From CAYSLA01 sp964431685 (GTDB taxonomy: Bacteria; Armatimonadota; UBA5829), in contig CAYSLA010000042.1 of the NCBI GenBank assembly GCA_964431685.1, forward strand, positions 1-23,747: 23,747 nt of DNA. The letters are read 5' to 3'. This document shows positions 7,402 through 15,531 of this stretch, piece after piece. How positions within the stretch are numbered: the stretch's first letter is position 1; every line of letters starts with the position of its first letter. The position numbers and the translations under genes are program-made. Below the pieces are notes generated by a model that was given only the letters and a program-made list of their open reading frames with translations, was not told the DNA's origin and did not search any database.

Positions 7402-7746
7402 ATGGAGATGAACGGCGGTACTCAGTTTCGGCTTTCACGCCTGGTTCGCACAGTTGCATCGGAGATATACGTCATCTGGGAAGGCGAAACCAGGATAGGG
7501 CAAGTCCACGTTCACTATGCCCACGATACAATCCACGCAGCGCTCCTACTGGAAGAGGAGTTGTCAGTGCCGGACGAAGAGACATTGCTGGAGATGGTAG
7601 ACGAGGACATTGTATCATCGTATCTGCCAAGCTTCGAGCGAGAGGACTTCCTTGTAACGATATACAAGGCCGAAGAAGTTAGCTCTTTCAGCTATGCGTC
7701 CAACGACATAGACGGCCTCGGGCCGGATGACGATGAGGACGACTGA
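7402..7746 (+). CDS. Small acidic protein of unknown function
   Basis: The ATG at 7402 is chosen because TTGGAGG ends 6 bases before it; the frame can be read from 7369 without ribosome-site support. The product is 114 residues. I do not recognise a named family. It reads like a compact alpha/beta protein: EIYVIWEGETRIGQVHVHY suggests a beta hairpin, followed by HAALLLEEELSVPDEETLLE (helix) and EDFLVTIYKAEEV (strand). The tail is strongly acidic and ends GPDDDEDD. There is no signal peptide or membrane helix. It stands between the TIGR04076 gene (131 bases upstream) and the zinc dehydrogenase (58 bases downstream), with its own possible -10 box. The acidic tail could be a disordered or protein-binding extension; that is inference. 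Confidence 0.75.
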   Translation: MEMNGGTQFRLSRLVRTVASEIYVIWEGETRIGQVHVHYAHDTIHAALLLEEELSVPDEETLLEMVDEDIVSSYLPSFEREDFLVTIYKAEEVSSFSYASNDIDGLGPDDDEDD

Positions 7747-7804
7747 GCGCTCCCGGAAACCTCTGTGAGTAGATTACGGTAAACAAGGACAAGAACAGAT
7801 AAAC

Positions 7805-8842
7805 ATGCGAGTATTGAGACTTCACGGACTAAGAGACCTGAGAATGCACGATGAGCCCATACCCACGCCGGCGTCTGGCGAGGCGCTCGTTGAGGTGAAA
7901 TCGGTCGGCGTATGCGCCTCAGATGTTCACTGGTACAATGAGGGCCGTATCGGGTCAGTAGTCCTGTCCGATCCACTGGTTCTGGGACACGAGGCGTCGG
8001 GAGTAGTGGCCGAGCTGGGCGAGGGGTGCAGCGTACTGTCTCCCGGCGACAAAGTAGCCATAGAGCCTGCCAAGCCCTGCATGTCGTGCGAATGGTGCAA
8101 GTCCGGACACTTTAACGTGTGTCCCGGAATACCATTCTTTGGAACGCCACCGACTGACGGCTGTTATCGAGAGTACGTATGTTGGCCTGAAGGCCTTCTG
8201 CTCAGAATGCCGGACGTGCTGACCTATGACGAGACCGCAATGCTTGAGCCGATGGCAGTTGGATTGTACGCGTGGCAGTTGGCCAAAATGCAGCGAACGG
8301 AATCGGCTGCTATAATTGGCGCAGGAGCCATTGGGCTCTCGACGCTTCAGGCGGTCAGAGCAAACGGCACGGGACGCATAATTGTCAGTGAGCCAATTCC
8401 TGAACGAAGACATCTGGCGAGGAAACTGGGGGCGGACTACGTGATCGACCCGAATACCGCCGATCCGACTGAGGCAGTTCACCAACTAACGGATGGACGC
8501 GGAGCTGATGTAGTCTTTGAGTGCGCCGGTGCGGAGAACGCCATCCCACAGGCATGCGGCGCCGCGCGAGTACTCGGAAGACTGGTCATTGTCGGTATCC
8601 CGGACACTGACTGCTATCCGTTCGACGCTGCCGTGTCGAGACGAAAAGAGCTCACTGCGGCCTTTGTCCGCAGATCCAATATGACTACGGAGATGTCCGT
8701 GGAGCTTGCCGTAAAGAAGAAGATTGACCTGGCCTGCTACGTCACACACCGGTTTCCACTGGAAGATGCAAAGCAGGCGATGGAACTGATGCAATCAAAA
8801 CAGGACGGGGTCATCAGACCGGTGATTTCTGTTCACGCATGA
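7805..8842 (+). CDS. Zinc-dependent medium-chain dehydrogenase (sorbitol/L-iditol dehydrogenase-like)
   Basis: 345 residues, full family length, ATG with AAGGA about 14 bases upstream. The catalytic zinc ligands are visible: Cys37 (GVCASDVHW), His62 and Glu63 (GHEASG) and Glu148 (LEPMAV). The structural zinc site is the four-cysteine loop C92-C95-C98-C106 (PCMSCEWCKSGHFNVC). The nucleotide-binding fold starts with GAGAIG at 172-177. These enzymes oxidise secondary alcohols of polyols or sugars to ketones with NAD+. The Cys-His-Glu-Glu arrangement with Glu148 and the DVHWYNEGRIG segment favour the sorbitol/xylitol/L-iditol dehydrogenase branch, but threonine- or galactitol-type activity cannot be excluded. 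Its place near the AraB/AraD genes suggests conversion of a polyol to a ketose. Confidence 0.88.
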   Translation: MRVLRLHGLRDLRMHDEPIPTPASGEALVEVKSVGVCASDVHWYNEGRIGSVVLSDPLVLGHEASGVVAELGEGCSVLSPGDKVAIEPAKPCMSCEWCKSGHFNVCPGIPFFGTPPTDGCYREYVCWPEGLLLRMPDVLTYDETAMLEPMAVGLYAWQLAKMQRTESAAIIGAGAIGLSTLQAVRANGTGRIIVSEPIPERRHLARKLGADYVIDPNTADPTEAVHQLTDGRGADVVFECAGAENAIPQACGAARVLGRLVIVGIPDTDCYPFDAAVSRRKELTAAFVRRSNMTTEMSVELAVKKKIDLACYVTHRFPLEDAKQAMELMQSKQDGVIRPVISVHA

Positions 8843-8911
8843 ACCATGCATCCTCGATGGGGAGCCATTGGAAATCGCCCCTATCGGGGGGCCTAGACTA
8901 AGGAGTATAAA

Positions 8912-10927
8912 GTGTCTCGATACAGACTGAGATTCAGACAGGTTCACCTTGACTTTCACACGTCTCCGCAGATTCCCGGCATAGGGGAGGCTTTCGATAA
9001 GAAGCAGTGGCAGGATTCACTGAGGAAAGGACACGTCAACTCAATCACGTGTTTTTCCAAGTGTCACCACGGCGTGAGCTACCATCCGACAAAGGTGGGA
9101 CAGACGCACCCCAACCTGAGTTTCGACCTCTTGCGAGCTCAGTTTGACGCATCCAAGGAGATTGGCGTCAACGTGCCGATCTATCTTTCCGCGGGAGTGG
9201 ACAATGTGGCCTCGGTAGCACACCCGGAGTGGCGTGAGGTGGACGTCACAGGCAGCTACTGCGGATGGACTGTAGACATTGCAAAACCCGGTTTTCACGC
9301 GATGTGCTTCAACACACCGTACCTGGACTATCTGTGTGAACAGATTCGCGAGGTCGCAAGAGCTTATCCGGACTGTGACGGCATCTTCCTCGACATAATA
9401 ATGCAGAGCGAATGCTGCTGCAAGTGGTGCCTGGCATATATGGACGACCACGGACTGGACGCAACCAAGAGCGAAGATCGAAAGAAGTGCGCTCTTGCTG
9501 CGATGGAGAAGTACTACGTGCAGACCACTGCCGCGTCCAGGTGCGACAACCCGGATATGCCCGTCTTCCATAACAGCGGGCACGTTTCCAAAGACAGGAA
9601 AGATTTGCTGAAGTACTTCAGTCACCTGGAACTGGAGTCCTTGCCGACCGGAGGATGGGGCTACGATCATTTCCCACTCTCGGCCAAGTACTGCAACAAT
9701 CTTGATCTTGACTACCTTGGAATGACTGGCAAGTTCCACACGACTTGGGGCGAGTTCGGCGGCTACAAACACCCAAACGCCCTGCGATACGAGTGCGCAG
9801 CTATGCTGGCGTTCGGGTCCAAGTGCTCCATTGGCGACCAGATGCATCCAAGCGGCCATATGGACGACTCCACCTATGCCATAGTCGGCACAGCCTACTC
9901 CGAGGTCGAAGCGAAGGAAGCGTGGTGCGACGACGTCGCTAATGTGGCAGACATAGCGGTCATATCGCCGGAATCTGAAAATGGCAAACGCAACGGCAAC
10001 GCCGAAAGCGGCGTCGGACGCGTGCTTCTCGAGAAGCACTACCTATTCGATCTGATAGATAGACAGGGAGATTTCGCTAAGTACAGATTGCTCATCCTGC
10101 CGGATGAGATACTGGTGGACGACGAGCTCAAGTGCAAGATAGACTCATTCCTGCTGAGCGGCGGCAAGCTGCTGCTCACCGGAAAGAGCGGGCTGAAGAC
10201 CGACAAGAGCGGATTCGCGTTCGATATCGGCGCGAACTGGGCGGGCGAGAGTCCCTGGCAGCCGGACTATCTAGAGGCCGGAGCCGAACTGAGCATTCCG
10301 CACGTTTCCAGCCCGCTGGTTATGTATATGAAGAGCCAGCAGGTGAAAGCCACCGACGGGCAAGTGCTTGCGAAGATCCGCCAGCCTTACTTCAATAGAA
10401 CCTGGAAACATTTCTGCAGCCACCAGCACGCTCCATACGCCGCTGAATCAGAGTTTTCGGCTGCTGTGAGGAAAGGCCACATTCTCTACTTGGCTCACCC
10501 AGTCTTCTCGCTGTATAACGTTATGGGCGCAGTAGCCTACAAGAACTATGCTGATGCCGCAGTCCGATGTCTACTGGGCGATGGGTCACTGATCACCAAC
10601 CTGCCCTCTACGGCTAGAGTATCGATGATGGAGCAGCCGCACGAAAACCGCTATGTTCTACATCTTCTCTACGCCACCAAGATTCTCGAAGGCGCAGACT
10701 ATGTGCTTTCCGAAGAAGACTACGTCAGCCCTTCTAAGACAGTGGAAGTGATAGAGGACTTGCTGCCGCTGCGCGACACCAGTGTTCGTCTGAGAACGCC
10801 GAAACCCATCAAGCGGGTTACTCTTGAACCGCAGGGCAAAGAGATTGAGTTCAGGATGGCGGACGGTCTTGTTGAGCTAGAAGTGGACGAGTTCACCTGC
10901 CACCAGATGGTGGTGCTGCACTACTGA
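8912..10927 (+). CDS. Large glycosidase-like protein (GH42/alpha-amylase-like TIM barrel with C-terminal beta-galactosidase-type domains)
   Basis: 671 residues, GTG start with AAGGAG 6 bases upstream. The N-terminal TIM-barrel region (about 1-350) opens RQVHLDFHTSP, contains NSITCFSKCHHGVSYHPTK and PIYLSAGVD, and has a strand ending GIFLDIIMQSECCCKWC. I recall these signatures from bacterial proteins labelled 'alpha-amylase family' or 'beta-galactosidase trimerization'. A second region (about 355-470) resembles the GATase-like domain of GH42 enzymes: ADIAVISPES, LLILPDEILVDDELK, then SGGKLLLTGKSGL. The C-terminus (about 560-671) looks like a small beta domain. Candidate acids include the Asp of FLDI and the Glu of HLELESLP, but I cannot assign the nucleophile. 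There is no signal peptide, so a cytoplasmic enzyme acting on imported oligosaccharides is likely. Substrate is unknown. Confidence 0.75.
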   Translation: MSRYRLRFRQVHLDFHTSPQIPGIGEAFDKKQWQDSLRKGHVNSITCFSKCHHGVSYHPTKVGQTHPNLSFDLLRAQFDASKEIGVNVPIYLSAGVDNVASVAHPEWREVDVTGSYCGWTVDIAKPGFHAMCFNTPYLDYLCEQIREVARAYPDCDGIFLDIIMQSECCCKWCLAYMDDHGLDATKSEDRKKCALAAMEKYYVQTTAASRCDNPDMPVFHNSGHVSKDRKDLLKYFSHLELESLPTGGWGYDHFPLSAKYCNNLDLDYLGMTGKFHTTWGEFGGYKHPNALRYECAAMLAFGSKCSIGDQMHPSGHMDDSTYAIVGTAYSEVEAKEAWCDDVANVADIAVISPESENGKRNGNAESGVGRVLLEKHYLFDLIDRQGDFAKYRLLILPDEILVDDELKCKIDSFLLSGGKLLLTGKSGLKTDKSGFAFDIGANWAGESPWQPDYLEAGAELSIPHVSSPLVMYMKSQQVKATDGQVLAKIRQPYFNRTWKHFCSHQHAPYAAESEFSAAVRKGHILYLAHPVFSLYNVMGAVAYKNYADAAVRCLLGDGSLITNLPSTARVSMMEQPHENRYVLHLLYATKILEGADYVLSEEDYVSPSKTVEVIEDLLPLRDTSVRLRTPKPIKRVTLEPQGKEIEFRMADGLVELEVDEFTCHQMVVLHY

Positions 10928-10999
10928 GCACACGGGGGCTTGCCGGTCGTCCGCTGACGCGGCCCTGACTGGCCTGGTACTCTCCGATGGACCTCGCCC

Positions 11000-11045
11000 G
11001 ATAGGGTGCCCCTGAATCAAGTTCAGGGTCAAATCGCACCCTATC
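11000..11045. repeat. Two-tier palindrome upstream of the NIF3-like gene
   Basis: An outer 10-bp inverted repeat (GATAGGGTGC at 11000-11009, GCACCCTATC at 11036-11045) encloses an inner 7-bp one (CCCTGAA at 11010-11016, TTCAGGG at 11022-11028) with a TCAAG loop. No T-run follows, so it is not a classic terminator. Confidence 0.6.
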
Positions 11046-11054
11046 ATGCGGAAC

Positions 11055-11091
11055 ACCTCCCCCTCCGTTTCGGAGGGGGTTAGGGGGAGGT
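11055..11091. repeat. C/G-rich inverted repeat with two alternative pairings
   Basis: CCCCCTCCG (11059-11067) pairs perfectly with CGGAGGGGG (11071-11079) around a TTT loop. ACCTCCCCC (11055-11063) can instead pair perfectly with GGGGGAGGT (11083-11091). The two stems share bases 11059-11063 and exclude each other at full length. The block resembles short dispersed intergenic repeats and ends 46 bases before the NIF3-like gene. Confidence 0.6.
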
Positions 11092-11137
11092 TGAGGAGGA
11101 ATCGCGCTCGGTAGCAAGAATGGTGCGGGAGGTTGAA

Positions 11138-11935
11138 ATGCTGGCTGCAGAGATTGGAAACTACCTGGCGAATATCCTACCCGAGCAGTTGCGCTCGGAG
11201 AATCTCAAGTACACTCCAATGGCGGAAGACGGTCTCCGGTTTGGAGACGATTGCATCGAGGTCACAGGAGTGCTTGTCTGCTGGATGGCGACAGCCGATG
11301 CGATAAGATACGCTGTATCGAAGGACTGCAACGTCATCGTCTGCCACGAAGATCCGTACTATCAGGCATTCGGATCTCCCGTCGAACTGTCCGCCGGCTG
11401 GCTTGCAAACAGAAACCGCCTGCAAATGCTTATTGGACACGGCATTGCCGTATACCGGTGCCATTCCCCGCTCGACGTCCTTTATACGGTCGATGCCGCG
11501 TTGGATGCGCTGGATATGGACATCATAGAGCTGTACTCCGAATGGATTGCGCGCGTCGCCAGAGTCAATCCAATCTCACTGGAAGACCTGGCGAAGCGCG
11601 TCTGCAAAGGCTTTGGCGTCGATCACGTGCGGGTGGTCGGCGACAGAACGGCGATGGTGTCGTCGATTGGCCTGTCTGTTGGTGGCATGGGCCTCAGCTT
11701 CAATGGCTCGTTTCAGGAATGGTTGCGCCGTCGCGGCGCGGATGTCATCATAACGGGTGAAGTTGACGACTACGGCACATTCTGGGCTGAAGAGAGCGGC
11801 GTAGCGATGATAGCAGCGACGCATCCTGCCACGGAGAGCCCGGGCATTCGGAACTTCTCTCGGAAGCTCGCCCAGGACTTTCCGAATCTGCCTGTCCAGT
11901 TCTACGAGTGTCGTGCACCGTATAGTGTGGTTTGA
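11138..11935 (+). CDS. NIF3-like (Nif3/YqfO superfamily) protein
   Basis: I prefer the ATG at 11138, since GGGAGG (11127-11132) lies 5 bases upstream; an in-frame ATG at 11120 would add six residues. The 265-residue product has the family layout: an N-terminal TGVLVCWMATADAIRYAV segment, VIVCHEDPYYQAF where the metal-binding His pair has become His-Glu, GIAVYRCHSPLDV with the conserved Asp, and a C-terminal ADVIITGEVDDYGTFWAEES strand-helix followed by ATHPATES with the last His and Glu ligands. NIF3 proteins are hexameric rings with two metals per subunit. Their reaction is unsettled for most members. The HE variant of the first motif occurs in other bacterial members, as I recall. It sits 49 bases ahead of AraB, so an unknown role in the sugar pathway is possible. 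Confidence 0.82.
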   Translation: MLAAEIGNYLANILPEQLRSENLKYTPMAEDGLRFGDDCIEVTGVLVCWMATADAIRYAVSKDCNVIVCHEDPYYQAFGSPVELSAGWLANRNRLQMLIGHGIAVYRCHSPLDVLYTVDAALDALDMDIIELYSEWIARVARVNPISLEDLAKRVCKGFGVDHVRVVGDRTAMVSSIGLSVGGMGLSFNGSFQEWLRRRGADVIITGEVDDYGTFWAEESGVAMIAATHPATESPGIRNFSRKLAQDFPNLPVQFYECRAPYSVV

Positions 11936-11984
11936 TATGTGCGTTGTTCTCCCGAATCTACAAACCGATGTATGAGGTGATGCT

Positions 11985-13649
11985 ATGAAGTACTCGCTTG
12001 GTATCGACTTTGGAACGTTGTCTGCACGAGCCGTGCTGGTGGAAGTGGAGTCAGGAAGAGAAGTTGCCTCTGAGGTATACGAATACAGGAACGGGGTAAT
12101 TGACGAGACGCTTCCAACTTCCGGTGAGAAACTGCCGCCGGACTGGGTGCTCCAGGACCCAATGGACTATCTCAACGCGCTGGAGACCACTGTACCGGCC
12201 GTCCTGCGATGCTGCGAGGTCAATCCGGATGATGTGATCGGGATTGGCATCGACTTCACCGCCTGCACAATGATGCCCATCGATGCCAACGGCGACGCCC
12301 TTTGTTTTGACCCAAAATGGGCCCGAAACAAGCACGCTTGGGTCAAGCTCTGGAAGCACCACGCCGCGCAGCCTGAAGCGAACAAGATCAACGAAACGGC
12401 TGAGGGGCTGGGTTACGACTTCCTGAAGCGATATGGCGGCAAGATCAGCTCGGAGTGGTTCTTCTCCAAAGCGCTGCAAATACTCGACGAGGCGCCAGAA
12501 GTGTATGAAGCGGCCGACCGGCTCATTGAAGCGGGAGACTGGGTGGTTCTGCAGATGACGGGCGTCGAGACTCGCAACGCCTGCACCGCCGGGTATAAGG
12601 CTCTGTGGGAGAAGGCGTCCGGTTTTCCGCCGAATGAGTTTTTCAGAGCCCTTGACCCCAGGTTTGAGCACGTTGTTGATGAGAAGATGTGCCGCGAGAT
12701 CTCCCCAATCGGTGCAAAAGCTGGTGACCTCTCGCCCGTAATGGCGGCAATGATGGGACTAAACCCTGGAACTGCCGTGGCAGTGGCGAATGTCGACGCC
12801 CACGTCGCCGTGCCTGCCGCAACAGTCACCACGGAGGGCATTATGGTTGCCATTATGGGCACCAGCACCTGCCACATGGTGTTGGGCAGGCAGCCGAGGA
12901 TTGTCGAAGGTATGTGCGGTTATGTGGAAGACGGCATCCTGCCGGGATTCTTTGGCTTCGAGGCGGGGCAGTCGTGCGTAGGGGACCATTTTGCCTGGTT
13001 CGTGGAGAACTGCGTGCCGCAATCCTACCAAGACGAAGCATCGGAGAGGGAGATCACCTTGCACCAACTGTTGAGCGAGAAGGCTTCTCGTCTCAAGCCC
13101 GGCGAGAGCGGTCTGCTTGCGCTCGACTGGTGGAATGGCAACCGCAGCGTGCTTGTGGATGCAGACCTGACGGGATTGCTCCTTGGACTCACACTCAACA
13201 CCAAACCGGAGGAGATATACCGCGCGCTTATTGAGGCCACCGCTTACGGAACCAATATGATCATCGACGCGTTCCAGACAAACGGAGTCCGAGTAGACGA
13301 GATTGTCGCGTGCGGTGGACTGCCCGACAAGAATGAAATGCTGATGCAGATATACGCCGACGTCACCAACAGAGAGTTCAAGGTGGCTGAGTCTGCTCAA
13401 ACCTGCGCCCTGGGCTCGGCGATGTGGGGCGCAGTCGCCGCCGGCCGCGCGCGCGGAGGCTATGACAGCATCAACGACGCCGCCGGCAAGATGGCCCGCG
13501 TCAAGGATAGAACGTTCAAGCCTGACCCCGATGCTCACGCAGTGTATGCAAGACTCTTCGCCGAATACCAGAAGCTTCACGACTACTTCGGCCGCGGCGA
13601 GAACGACGCAATGAAGACCCTGAAGGCCATTAAGGAACAGCACGCTTGA
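11985..13649 (+). CDS. araB: L-ribulokinase (FGGY family)
   Basis: 554 residues, typical ribulokinase length, with GAGGTGATGC leading to the ATG. FGGY domain I begins SLGIDFGTLSARAVLVE (first phosphate-binding loop) and includes GIGIDFTACTMMPID. The catalytic base is Asp271 in VANVDAHVAVPAA, followed by the domain II adenosine-motif start GTSTCHMVLG at 292. GGLPDKNEMLMQIYADV and CALGSAMWGAVAAG near the C-terminus also match AraB. The enzyme phosphorylates L-ribulose (some members accept other ketopentoses) at O5 with ATP in the cytoplasm. It is directly followed by AraD, whose ribosome site overlaps the AraB stop codon, indicating one transcript. A related D-ribulokinase or xylulokinase call is less likely because of the length and the GTSTCHM motif. 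Confidence 0.92.
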   Translation: MKYSLGIDFGTLSARAVLVEVESGREVASEVYEYRNGVIDETLPTSGEKLPPDWVLQDPMDYLNALETTVPAVLRCCEVNPDDVIGIGIDFTACTMMPIDANGDALCFDPKWARNKHAWVKLWKHHAAQPEANKINETAEGLGYDFLKRYGGKISSEWFFSKALQILDEAPEVYEAADRLIEAGDWVVLQMTGVETRNACTAGYKALWEKASGFPPNEFFRALDPRFEHVVDEKMCREISPIGAKAGDLSPVMAAMMGLNPGTAVAVANVDAHVAVPAATVTTEGIMVAIMGTSTCHMVLGRQPRIVEGMCGYVEDGILPGFFGFEAGQSCVGDHFAWFVENCVPQSYQDEASEREITLHQLLSEKASRLKPGESGLLALDWWNGNRSVLVDADLTGLLLGLTLNTKPEEIYRALIEATAYGTNMIIDAFQTNGVRVDEIVACGGLPDKNEMLMQIYADVTNREFKVAESAQTCALGSAMWGAVAAGRARGGYDSINDAAGKMARVKDRTFKPDPDAHAVYARLFAEYQKLHDYFGRGENDAMKTLKAIKEQHA

Positions 13650-13661
13650 GGAGTGAACGAG

Positions 13662-14306
13662 TTGATTCTGCCTGAACTACGAAAACTGGTTTGCCACACT
13701 AACCAGGAGCTTTCCAACAAACGGCTGGTAGCAATGACCAGCGGAAACGCCAGCGCGAGGGATCCTGAGACCGGATATGTTGTGGTCAAGCCCAGCGGGG
13801 TGTCGTTTGAGGATCTAACGTCTGACTCGATGGTCGTCGTCGATCTTGATGCAAAAGTAGTGGAGGGAACCCTGAAACCGTCGGTTGACGCCCTCACACA
13901 CACCTACATCTACCGCCAAATGCACGATGTCAACGGAATAATCCACACTCATTCCAACTATGCGACCAGCTTTGCAGCTCTCGGTCAGCCGATACCCGCG
14001 GTTCTGACGGCAATGGCCGACGAGTTCGGAGGGCCAATTCCCTGCGCACCGTACTGCCAGATCGGTGAGGAACAAATCGGCGAAGCTGTGGTAGAATACA
14101 TTGGGAGTTCTCCGTCAATTCTGCTGCAGAACCACGGGGTCTTCGCAGTTGGCCCGACGCTACTCAAAGCATTCAAGGCCGCGGTGATGACAGAGGATGT
14201 GGCGAAGACCGTTCATCTGGCAATGCTTCGCGGAACGCCAATCCCAATACCAGAAGAAGAGATTCGCAGAGGATATGTCCGTTATCAGGAAAAGTACGGA
14301 CAGTAG
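13662..14306 (+). CDS. araD: L-ribulose-5-phosphate 4-epimerase (class II aldolase/epimerase family)
   Basis: I prefer the TTG at 13662: GAGGAG (13648-13653) overlaps the AraB stop and lies 8 bases before it, and the resulting start MILPELRKLVCHTNQEL matches the usual AraD N-terminus. A GTG at 13653 would lie within that ribosome site. The 214-residue protein has the substrate loop SGNASARD, the KPSG and KPSVDALTH segments, the zinc-binding HTH in IIHTHSNYATSF, and the third His in LLQNHGVFAVG. The enzyme interconverts L-ribulose-5-phosphate and D-xylulose-5-phosphate by retro-aldol chemistry. Fuculose-phosphate aldolase is a relative, but pairing with AraB supports the epimerase. Co-transcription and probably translational coupling with AraB are evident from the overlap. 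Confidence 0.9.
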   Translation: MILPELRKLVCHTNQELSNKRLVAMTSGNASARDPETGYVVVKPSGVSFEDLTSDSMVVVDLDAKVVEGTLKPSVDALTHTYIYRQMHDVNGIIHTHSNYATSFAALGQPIPAVLTAMADEFGGPIPCAPYCQIGEEQIGEAVVEYIGSSPSILLQNHGVFAVGPTLLKAFKAAVMTEDVAKTVHLAMLRGTPIPIPEEEIRRGYVRYQEKYGQ

Positions 14307-14373
14307 ATTTGGCTTTGAAATCCAGTATGCTTCGCGGACGTTTGTCCCGAAGGGACGTTGATCTGAGGCGAGT

Positions 14374-15531
14374 ATGAGCAGGCAATCCACCGAACAATAC
14401 GAGAACATAATGTACAACCAGAAGCTCGCCCACAAGGCCTGGCTGAACAAGGCTTTTCCTGGCGGAATCCCGCCGTCCAGGGACATCAGCAACCTGGTAT
14501 GGGAGCTGCTCGTGGTGTTCGGCACAGCAGTGGACGACATCGACTCAGCCCGGGAGTACATATACAGCACAGCCTATGAGCTGGCCACACTGGTCTCGCA
14601 AAGTCTCACTCTGGCAATGCTCTTTGACACCTACAGGGACCGCCTGGTGGACTCGATGCTGGAGTTCGTGGGCAGCAGCCCAGCGGAATACCAACTTCCC
14701 ATTCTGAGATTCTCCAACACGATCTCAACTGCCTACGCAGCAGCCGTCGCGGACGCTCTCAAACGTTCTTTGCGGCACAGCCTGGCTGAGAGCCTTTCAC
14801 AGGAACTGCGGCTTGCCAAGAACATCCAGAGTCATTTGCTGCCCAAGCACATACCGGTTATTGACGGCTATGAGTTTGCCGGACGACTGATGCCGGCCGA
14901 GGAAGTAGGCGGCGACTACTGGAGCATCAAGCACCAGGAGAACGACGGCATAGTGACAATGAAGCTGGCGGACATAACCGGACACGGCATAGCGGCCGCC
15001 ACGCTGGTGGCGGCGGTGAAGTTCATCTCCGGAGGATACTATCATGGAGCCGCCAGCGCGTCCGAGGTAGTGGAGAAGACAAACCGTGTGCTAACACGAG
15101 ATACTCCACACGAAATCATGGTAAGCATGGCTTACGCCTGGCTGAGACCATCCACGTTCGAGCTAACCATAGTAAACGCAGGATTGGAACCGGTGTTTCT
15201 TTGTGACCGTAACAAATGCGTTGAACGGGCAACATCCGGCATGGTCATGGGCCTGTCCGAGGATACAACGTACGATGAAACCACCTGCATACTGCATAAG
15301 AACGATATTGTTTTCTTTGGCTCCGATGGCATCACTGAGGCTGGTGCGACGGAGAGGTTTGGCCTCCAGCGCTTGCAGGACCTGGTGGTTTCTGTCTCAG
15401 ACAAGTCTGCGGACGAGATAGCGGATACCGTGGTTGAAACAGTTAGCAACTATGCGCCTCACGCCCAGGACGACATTTCGCTGCTGGTGGTCAAAGTCAC
15501 AGGTGACCCACCGGAAACAGAGCTTGATTAG
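14374..15531 (+). CDS. SpoIIE/RsbU-type PP2C serine phosphatase
   Basis: 385 residues, ATG with GAGG 5 bases upstream. Residues 1-140 form a mostly helical N-terminal part without a recognisable PAS, GAF or receiver domain. The linker LAKNIQSHLLPKHIP (148-161) is typical of this family. The catalytic domain has GGDYW (Asp181), LADITGHGIAAAT (Asp200), SDGITEAG and the final QDDISLLVV, giving the full set of metal-binding aspartates. Such phosphatases dephosphorylate anti-sigma-factor antagonists in partner-switching systems, but no STAS antagonist or anti-sigma kinase lies in the window, so its partner is elsewhere. No membrane helix is seen. Its stop codon overlaps the TTG start proposed for the peptidase gene. 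Confidence 0.9.
   Translation: MSRQSTEQYENIMYNQKLAHKAWLNKAFPGGIPPSRDISNLVWELLVVFGTAVDDIDSAREYIYSTAYELATLVSQSLTLAMLFDTYRDRLVDSMLEFVGSSPAEYQLPILRFSNTISTAYAAAVADALKRSLRHSLAESLSQELRLAKNIQSHLLPKHIPVIDGYEFAGRLMPAEEVGGDYWSIKHQENDGIVTMKLADITGHGIAAATLVAAVKFISGGYYHGAASASEVVEKTNRVLTRDTPHEIMVSMAYAWLRPSTFELTIVNAGLEPVFLCDRNKCVERATSGMVMGLSEDTTYDETTCILHKNDIVFFGSDGITEAGATERFGLQRLQDLVVSVSDKSADEIADTVVETVSNYAPHAQDDISLLVVKVTGDPPETELD

Noticed and set aside
8855..8889. Possible stem-loop before the glycosidase-like gene
   Set aside because: Pairing is only 4 bp without a bulge; too weak to call.
9041..10039. Minus-strand frame of 332 codons
   Set aside because: Antisense shadow of the glycosidase-like gene; no recognisable motif.
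14344..14356. GTCCC-GAA-GGGAC hairpin between AraD and the phosphatase
   Set aside because: A 5-bp stem with no T-run; could be chance.
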